A stretch of DNA of 64,000 bases from Sophora flavescens (taxonomy: Eukaryota > Streptophyta > Magnoliopsida > Fabales > Fabaceae): the NCBI GenBank assembly GCA_030762895.1, contig CM061070.1, positions 37,907,279 to 37,971,278 of the forward strand. Reading direction: 5' to 3'. The notes beneath the pieces are model-generated. The model was not told the origin of the DNA. It saw nothing but the letters and a program-made list of their open reading frames with translations, and did not search any database. Below are positions 56,515 to 64,000 of the stretch, one piece after another. Numbering within the stretch: position 1 is the first letter of the stretch; each line of letters begins with the position of its first letter. A program made the position numbers and the translations under genes.

Positions 56515-57844
56515 TAGAGGATAGTGTCGTAACACCCCGAAAAATGCTTTATCCGTTTATTAATTAATTCTGCAATAAATTGTTTGAGAAACACAATTGA
56601 TCAATTAAGAATAATGTTTGTCGTTTATACCGGAGAATTTGATAGAATTCAATTAAAACACCGTATAAGAACCGATCTGGTTTTGGACACCTGGTGATGA
56701 ACTTACACAGAAATTGTGAATTCACTGAGTTTGATATGTCTGAGGAAAATATGAATAATAAAATAATTAATGTTGTTTCATATTATTTTTAAGCGGAACC
56801 TGGTGAAAATATTATCCTAATCGAGTCCGCTTAAGTTTAAATATAGAAACCAAGTATGTAGCAAGATGGCAGTGTAATTCACCGGAGAGTCATAAAGACT
56901 TGGAGTAAATGATTTTTAACCAGATACAAATTGTCACACTTAGACAAAAGTACAGAGAGTTTTCTCCAGAATTACTTACCTACCATTGAGTCATGATTAC
57001 TCACTACAAGTTAATAGTAAAATAACAAAACTACTCCCTCACCACTTAAAGAAACACATGGCTACCTACACACCCACACACTCTCCCCACCCACTTAAGC
57101 CTCCACACGACCCCCTCTCACCCACACTCTCACTTTTCACAACTTCATCTTTCCAAAGTCACGAAGCTTTTTTCCTCCTCCATGGTAAAATTCGGCCACC
57201 ACCAGCTACACCATCCACTCACTTTTTGAAAACTAACATCATATTCACACTCCCTCAATCATCTAGCTTATGTTCTTTCAACCATTCACTGACAAGTTTG
57301 AAAATGGGTATTCTCCACTCAAACCCATAACCTCATCATCCACTTCATCCCTTGAAAAAATAAGAGCATATCCATGCTCCTCTTGACCCTTATGCCTTTT
57401 AGTGATTTCATACAAAAATCCATTTAGAGGCTTCAGCAAATGGGTATTTTTGGATCAAGAACTTGATTCCTTGGCTCATCCATTTTCTTCACTTCAAGGA
57501 AGATTACTAGCTTGATTCATCCTTCTTGCTCATAGCTAGATTCATGTAGATAACTCTTGTTGAATGAATCTTGCTCCGATAAGTTTTACTCTCCAAAAAC
57601 CGTGGCCCTTTGTTGATTTGGCTTCATCAATTTGCTGAGGCTATGAGCTACAAGAGGTATGGGGGAGACTAACCACTATCATATCTTAGATGGATGTGTT
57701 GTACTTATTTGTATTGTGGTTGTCTTGAAAACCCTAGAGTTAAAGGGTATTCAACTCATGTTTGTTCCTTTGAAAATGATTGATTGTAGAGTTGAGTTTG
57801 ATGTGGTGAATGATTATTGAAGTAATGATTACTGAATATATGCT

Positions 57845-59308
57845 TAGGATCATGGGTAGGGTTTGGGAAGGGCACCAACACCGGCCCCTCATACCTCAAG
57901 CGCTTGAAAAAATTACCCCACCTGAGTCGCACTCTCGAAGGTAGCAACTTTAGTACCCTCTACCAGACTTCTCCGGGTACCTAAGTACCTCCAACTCCAG
58001 ACCCGTTATCCACACTTTTTTAACAATGAAAAACAAAATAATAACAGCAAAGTTAAACAATTAAAAATGATTCAAAGGTCTTTAAATCTACTAAACAAAT
58101 CAAAATATTTAAATAAATTAAAAGATCCAAAAGGAATTATAAAATGCAACTAGGTTTATAAAGCAGAATCTTTAGATTAATTTGGTTTTAAAATTTGTAA
58201 TATAGTTAAAATTACATATATTAGTAATATAAATAAATAATTATATATACATATACATATACATATGTGTGGTATGAAGCGGGGGGTACCATAGTACCCG
58301 TATTTTCACACCAAAAAACGTACCCATTCAAATTTGGCAGGTAATTACTTGTCCCCAGACTCCTTACCTATTGTGATAGGACCAAGGATTGACCACCTAA
58401 CATTTCGAGGATCTTTCTTGGAACGAATTGCTTAAAATTCAAGATCAAACACAAACAAGAACAACTGAATGAAACTTGAATCTCAGTGAGAACCAAGAGA
58501 AACAAAAGGGAGAAGAGCACAATTGGTATAATGAATTAAAATAGTAAGAACAAGAATTAAAGTGCAGAAATTAAAGTGCAAGAATTAAAGAACACAAAGT
58601 ATAAAATGGAAGAGAAAGAAGAAGAAGGTGCCACAATCAATGCTTCATGGAGTCAAGATTGGAATTGATAATAAAGGAGGATTCACCACTCTGAATAAGG
58701 ATATTCAAGATAAGAATCAAAGGCTCAATTCAAGAACCAAGAAAAGGAGAACTTCCTGTTCCTCTCTAGAAACTACACAGAAAACCCAAGCTGTATTCAA
58801 ACTTGAAAATGATTTATATGAAGCCTATTTATAGGCTCATCCAACTTAAGGTGCAAGATAGACTAACTTGAAGTGATAGCTACTAATCAAGATGCAAGCT
58901 AGTATTACTTGATGTGTAAGCTACTCTAAGTCCTAATGGGCTTTGGAACACTTTAAGCCCAATTACAGTTTCCTAACTTAAATCAAACCCGTACATAATT
59001 AATGCTAAACATGTGGCCCAATTTAAGTCATGATAGAAATCCAAATCAGGTCTTGAGTCCAAATAATTTGTAGATAATCTTCTTCGCTTTCCAACGCATC
59101 CAATATCACTAACTGACATCTACAACTTAAAAAATACCAAAATTGTGAAGTAGTCCGATTTGGATTTGCTTCAAAGTTGACTTGCCCCCATTGGCCAATT
59201 AAGGTTGTGCTTCCAGGATCACATCAAGACTTCTCAAAGAAGTAATTACCCACCCATTGTGGGTAATTTTTGTATGGCACCAAGGGGTGGTACAATTTGC
59301 CATCCCTA
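57845..59308. mobile_element. hAT-like nonautonomous element in the G 3' LTR
   Basis: Absent from the 5' LTR at the same point (44824). Flanked by TATATGCT at 57837-57844 and 59309-59316, an eight-base duplication typical of hAT. Ends TAGGATCATGGG and CCATCCCTA are imperfect inverted repeats of the common TAGGGATGGC terminus. No transposase frame. It appears to carry a further insertion. Confidence 0.65.
58372..59223 (-). repeat. Possible solo LTR inside the hAT-like element
   Basis: 852 bp bounded by TGTGAT and ATCACA, with CCTATTTATAGG (58825-58836; TATA on the minus strand) near its middle, an organisation like an LTR. No matching duplication was found at the borders (CCTAT against TCAAG), so borders or identity may be wrong. 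Confidence 0.35.
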
Positions 59309-61657
59309 TATATGCTTGGTCGAGGAAAATAATTTATCGATTCCTGATTGCTTAGTTTATAAAAAGTTCTATGTTCTAATCCTAGAATAAAATGGCTTTA
59401 TGTTAATTGTTGATATGTTGAATTATGTGTGTGATGGGAGTCTGATTTGGTGAAGTGAAAACTTTCACTTTATAATTTCCAAGTTTTGGCCAAGCATAGA
59501 AAAGAGGCTAAGGATCAATTTGGTCATTATTAACACATGAATTTTAGACTTTATCACTTGTTGTAAAGAGTAAGAAAACCAAGAAGGAAACCAGATTTTC
59601 CAAAACTGTTTTGAAGGTGTTTAGGAATGTTTTATGGTTTTATTGGTTCTTAAATGGACTTAATCCGAGTTTAGACCTGGCGGGAACAAAAATCATGTTT
59701 TATGACATAAAAATGGAATCGTGTAGACTGGCATGCTTTTTTGTCGATTCCATTGTGATCTTCACCAACCCAGTTTTCTCGGGGTTATAAAATTGTTTTG
59801 ATGTTCAATTTAAGTGTCCCACGGCTTCAAAATAAGTTTATTAGGCCTATGGTCAAAGAATCACGAAAAGGAATTATCTGGACAACTGGGCTTCTTTTGG
59901 TCGGTTTCTGGAATTTAATAACTTATAATGATTTTTATAATGCGAAGTGTTGGATTCTTATGAAAAGAATTACACCTTTGAAATGTTGGGCTTTAGGCCA
60001 AATCAGTTCAAAGTGGAATGCTTCCTTGTAAGCTGAAGCATTCCTCTGGTAGGTTATTTTGAATGATTGGGCACTATGTATTACTTAAAACCTTTAGCAA
60101 ACTGTTTTATCTTGGGTAAAAGGTTTTGATTTGACAAAAGGAATTTAGCCTCCGAGGCTTATGTTTCAAAACAAAACGGTAAAAACCTAAGTCAAAGTGA
60201 CTTAGGGAGAGAAGACAAGGATTTAATTAATTATGACTCATGGTAAATTAACACTATACGTCGTAAATTATGGATGATTTAACCATCTAGACTTCCATAA
60301 GACTTAATAGAACAAAGATTGTGTTTGTTTCTTATAAGCTACAAAAATGGCTCAATGTAGGAAAGTACAAAAGAGAATGATTATTGGATTTAGTGCAAAG
60401 AGAATGATTGTTGGAGCCTAGGTTTGACCTCCACAATATGTTAGGTCAAATGAGAACCTCAACACACTTGTACTCCAAATATGAAATGACTTGTGTGAGA
60501 ACTTTAGCTCGTGTAAAGGAGCCTGATTCTGGACTCCGAGTACATGAAGCATATGAAAATACACTTAATCGATTCTTTATAATCATCAGGTTTATCTCTG
60601 GATAGACAAAAAGAACGCATCGACATTATTGCCTAAACACATAGTTGATACTATATTCTATAAATGGTCGCTGTGGCCTAGGAAGTCGAGCCAACATGCA
60701 TGTGCACATGATGACGTGCTAGACCACCATCTTAAATGGTCTTGGGGATGGTCTGTAGGAGTGCCGCCAATGACCAGTTGAAGACCCTTGTTGGTCGTGG
60801 CGTTCTATGCACAATACATCACACAACGTACTAGACACTAGTCGATCATGGTTATCGGGAAGAGCCATAATCTGTCAGAGTACCACAAATGGGCTGCATG
60901 GCTGAACGTAGTACCACAAATGACCGCACTAGGTGAATCTTTTGCTCTATGATTGTACTTGGGATTTATTATTGTTATACTGACCTGTTAATGATATAAC
61001 TGCATGTTGATACTATCTATGGCGGATCGGGAGTCGCATCAATCGCATATTTGCTTTATGTTATATGATGAATAAGGATCTCACATCATTTCTTGTGCTG
61101 TCTCGTCTGGTTATCTTTATGATTTCGGAATATCTATGGCAGCACACTATACCACTATCACGTCTATGCTTCGGAGAAGTGAGATATCTTTTTTACATTT
61201 GATGCATCTACAAAGGCTAATGCATATGTAAGACATGCAGGAGTACCTACGACGTGACGATGTGTCTTCCTTAGTTGTTCTTTTGTACGCTTGAGACGAC
61301 ACCTGCTATAGTTTCTAGCAGGCCAAATTTTGATGAGTCCTACTATTTACAGCTAGTTTTATGGATGTGTCTCCAATATCATTATATGTATTTCGCTGGG
61401 CCTCAAGTATGTTGTTGGTGTTTCAACCACTTTTTATTATGACTATGTTTATGACTATTAACTACCGAATAACTTTCTAGACTCGTATTATGTATATATA
61501 TTTTGATGACGTCGTATGTTTCATTTACTTGCGTATTGTCTCTCCTGATAAAAAAAAAACAAAAATAAAACCCATATTTTCATATAATATTTATTTTTCC
61601 GCTTTACTCCGTCTTATAGAATGTCACCATAATATAGTGTCCAAGGAGGGTGTTACA

Positions 61658-61662
61658 AGTTT
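61658..61662. repeat. Target site duplication of G, right copy (AGTTT)
   Basis: Exact repeat of 43468-43472. Confidence 0.9.
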
Positions 61663-62292
61663 TACATGAAAATCCAGCTTCGTGTGATTTGTAGATCCAA
61701 GTGTAATATATGCATCACTAATTAAATTGGGAGAAAATGTTACATATTAGTATTAGTAACATTTTATCAAATGTTGCATAAAGTTCATGTCGCAAAAACC
61801 CTACGCATTTTTTATTAAATGGCACAAGATAGTTCTTTTCACAACATTTATTTAACGTATAAAGCAACATTTTTGTTAAATGTAGCTAAATTTATTTTAG
61901 TAACATCAAAAAAGTTACTAACTTTAAAAATGTTGCCAAAAGGTATTATTGATAATATTTTTTTAAAAATGCAACTAATTATGAAAATAAATGTTGCAAA
62001 AGGTAATGTTAATACTTTTAAATATTACCTAATTTAAAAATGACACTAATTTTGTATAAATCAAAGAAAACACAAAAATGACATTCAACAGTTCGCTTGT
62101 AATCGAACCAAAAATCCAAATGAAAGTCAAGTATCCATTCACCTGAAAATAAAATGAAGTTTTACAATAATGTCAACGTTACAAAGAAACTCCAAATTTG
62201 TCTATTGGAGAAATTACAATAGATGAATAACATTTGCTTCCACAAAATGATCTTGACATCGCTTAACTAGCAAGATTTATACATACACCACC
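61663..62292. repeat. AT-rich flank with GCAACATTT repeats
   Basis: No credible gene; the frame at 61819-62037 is made of the repeats. Words AAATGTTGC and GCAACATTT recur at about 61768, 61865, 61929 and 61989 in both orientations, like the subterminal part of a CACTA-type element, but no terminus is visible. Confidence 0.5.
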
Positions 62293-64000
62293 CACTACAA
62301 CATATTAGACTTTTTATCAACGCACTTGTTATAGCTGGGCTGTGGAAATGCTTTACAGTGACGCGGGGATTCTTTAATAGTGTTTTAGGAAACGCTATCT
62401 TAGGTATCACTAAGATAGCGTTTCCGTGCGGAACCGCTTATTAAAAGTGCCACTTAGGAAAAGATAGCGGTTCCACACTAACGCTTATCTTAGGTGATAC
62501 TCTAAGATGAGCTGCTTCCAAAGGAAACGCTCATCTTAGGTGAACACCTATGAAATTAAACGCGGACCTTTCTTTCTTTCCCTCCTCTTTTTCTTGCTCT
62601 ACCATTCCCTTCTCCACCTAAAACCCTTTTCAACCACTACCGGCTGCTTATCGACTTTCTTCCTAACCCCATCAAGCCGTTGCCATCGCCGGATTGTTTT
62701 GCTAGTTTTGCAAAGTTGTTGACTTTAAAGATTGTGATTTTTGTTATTTGAAGCTCTCCACAACACACTACCTCAGGCCCCTCTCCCCCCTGTCATAGGT
62801 GAGTTTCCTGCTCCTACATATGGTTGTTTCTGCTACCATTTGATAGCAAGTCAATTTTGTGAGAGTGGGGTTTGTCCTTATGGCTACATTCTGACCATGG
62901 TCTTTCTATTCAAAGATACAATATTTGATCGATAATGGGTATCAAACAGATTCTCAATTCTTTTTTTTTTTTTCTATTACAAATTTGACTTCTCATTTGT
63001 ATCCATTCTTTTCCTGTTGTAGTTGGAAATACCAAAGATGAACACCAGTGGCATTACTAAACCATTGGCATTACTAAACCTTGCTCATCTGCATTGCTCA
63101 TCCCGACATTATTTTGCCATTTTGATTATTAAATATGATTGTTTCTCGTAAAGGAGCACACTACCACCATAAATTTGGGGCACATTAAACCATTGGTATT
63201 ACTAAACCTTCATGAAATATTATCACATGTATCTCTTTTCTTTATTTATTTTTTCCTAAATTAACCTTCTTTTACCGGGAATTATGAATAAGTTGTGTTA
63301 CGCTTGCTGTCATTTTATAGCTATATGATGGAATGCTCTCGCGTGAAGTGAACAATTAAAAGTTTTCTTGACAAAGAGAAGTGTGCATATGTTAATGTGA
63401 AGAGTACCTATGAACTAGCTTTATGTTTTAATGTTAAGTTGTCATCAATGATTCAATAAGCATCATAGTCTCAATCAAAATAAATTCAGAAAGTGACAAA
63501 GGTTGAACAGCTTTATAGATATTCTAACACTTTCACACTATGGCACTCCTCTTAGTGATATCAATATATTACATACCGTAATCATAAGCAGTGTACTAAA
63601 AAACGGGATTAAGTTAGCTTTAATCATATAGGGTCTGCATGTGCCAAGAATTAGTCGATCCATTTTAGTTCTATATGCCCCGATTGTGGAATAGTATAGG
63701 AATGTTAAAAATATTTGTGGCGTGAGTGAAGCCTTTCTTGGATCAATCGATGTGGCAATCACAGTAGATTGTAGTTAATAATGACTACCTTTTGTTTGCT
63801 GGCTAAGAATTGTTATTCCCATTTTTGGAACTTACTATATGTTCTTCCATACGAGGCTTGATATATTCTTTATTTTTCCATATGTGGAGATGGTGTCTGA
63901 ATGTAGAACAAAATAGCGTATTAAGTACAGTGGTACACATGGAGTATGTCCCTCTCACGTAAGTATTCTATTTGCATATATTTGTTTTCATCCTTTTTTT
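62293..64000. mobile_element. Left end of a CACTA-like element, right end outside the window
   Basis: CACTACAACATATTAGAC at 62293 has the CACTA terminus, followed by subterminal inverted repeats built on AGCGTTTCC and AGCGGTTCC words to about 62545, including a 16-bp perfect hairpin. Beyond 62560 there is a pyrimidine-rich stretch and AT-rich sequence with only chance frames; I cannot say where the element ends. Confidence 0.55.
62388..62425. repeat. 16-bp perfect hairpin in CACTA subterminal region
   Basis: GGAAACGCTATCTTAG, six-base loop GTATCA, CTAAGATAGCGTTTCC. Confidence 0.9.

Larger units (their letters stand above)
43473..61657 (+). mobile_element. Element G: Tekay-like chromovirus, long LTRs, decayed
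   Basis: LTRs 43473-47158 and 56525-61657 with exact AGTTT duplications (43468-43472, 61658-61662) and a tRNA-Met-type primer site. Gag, zinc knuckle, protease, RT, RNase H, integrase and a possible chromodomain remnant occur in canonical Ty3-gypsy order. H interrupts gag and a hAT-like element interrupts the 3' LTR. The LTRs differ by many small changes and deletions, so it is older than T, C or F unless sequence errors inflate the difference. Confidence 0.9.
56525..61657 (+). repeat. G 3' LTR with a nested insertion
   Basis: Starts TGTCGTAACACC (CG inserted relative to the 5' LTR) and ends GGGTGTTACA. 5133 bp including a 1464-bp insertion, so 3.67 kb net, close to the 5' LTR. One 130-base stretch of the 5' copy (about 46400-46530) is lost here near 60920-60940. 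Confidence 0.87.

Noticed and set aside
62540..62722. Possible small secreted or membrane peptide (FFLSLLFFLLYHSLL)
   Set aside because: Produced by a pyrimidine-rich stretch; no further open frame or supporting context.

Overview
This is a repeat-dense stretch of a plant nuclear genome. I found no convincing host gene, tRNA, rRNA or CRISPR array; almost every base falls in nested LTR retrotransposons or DNA-transposon pieces. Supporting signs are tRNA-Asp and tRNA-Met primer-binding sites, Athila-type and Tekay/Del-type Ty3-gypsy proteins, a Sirevirus-type copia element with an envelope-like frame, and CACTA transposon ends. The CACTA ACATCGGTT subterminal repeats and the Sirevirus make a eudicot likely and a legume plausible, but the species is not established. 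Elements are labelled T, C, D, E, F, G and H here.

Layout. E is a Tekay-like Ty3-gypsy element on the + strand. Its 5' LTR starts left of the window and is cut into pieces (1-103, 19819-19897, 29593-29993, 38453-38645) by three insertions. (1) T, 104-19818, minus strand: an Athila-like LTR-internal-LTR-internal-LTR tandem flanked by the 5-bp duplication TGTTG. Both internal copies carry the same in-frame deletion fusing gag-protease to the C-terminus of integrase. The second copy is split by C (10527-15919, + strand), which lacks gag and pol and sits between 63-bp direct duplications with an extra primer-binding site. (2) D, 19898-29592, + strand: an Athila-like element with all gag-pol domains present but frameshifted. 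(3) F, 29994-38452, + strand: a Sirevirus-type copia element with gag and an envelope-like region but no pol, duplication CTCGT. E itself (internal 38646-39857) keeps a damaged gag and no pol. Its 3' LTR (39858 to about 41643) contains a row of about nine small hairpins with different but complementary stems, and ends against a CACTA fragment (41644-42620), followed by an AT-rich nonautonomous element (about 42625-43078).

G (43473-61657, duplication AGTTT) is a second, older Tekay-like element with 3.7-kb LTRs. Its gag zinc knuckle is interrupted by H, a 4.9-kb solo LTR (48226-53107), and its pol is heavily decayed. Its 3' LTR holds a hAT-like insertion (57845-59308, 8-bp duplication TATATGCT), inside which lies a possible minus-strand solo LTR. 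The right end (61663-64000) is noncoding, with GCAACATTT repeats and the start of another CACTA element at 62293.

How the parts relate: T, C and D share primer-binding-site type, polypurine tract, 3' noncoding motifs and LTR design. A cluster of CG-rich palindromes sits just before the TATA box in T, C and D, and a similar one in the unrelated E. T, C, E and F all lack most or all of pol, so if mobile they would have depended on proteins from relatives such as D, G or intact Sireviruses. Several differences between duplicate copies cluster at CTG/CAG words, so some frameshifts may be sequencing artefacts.
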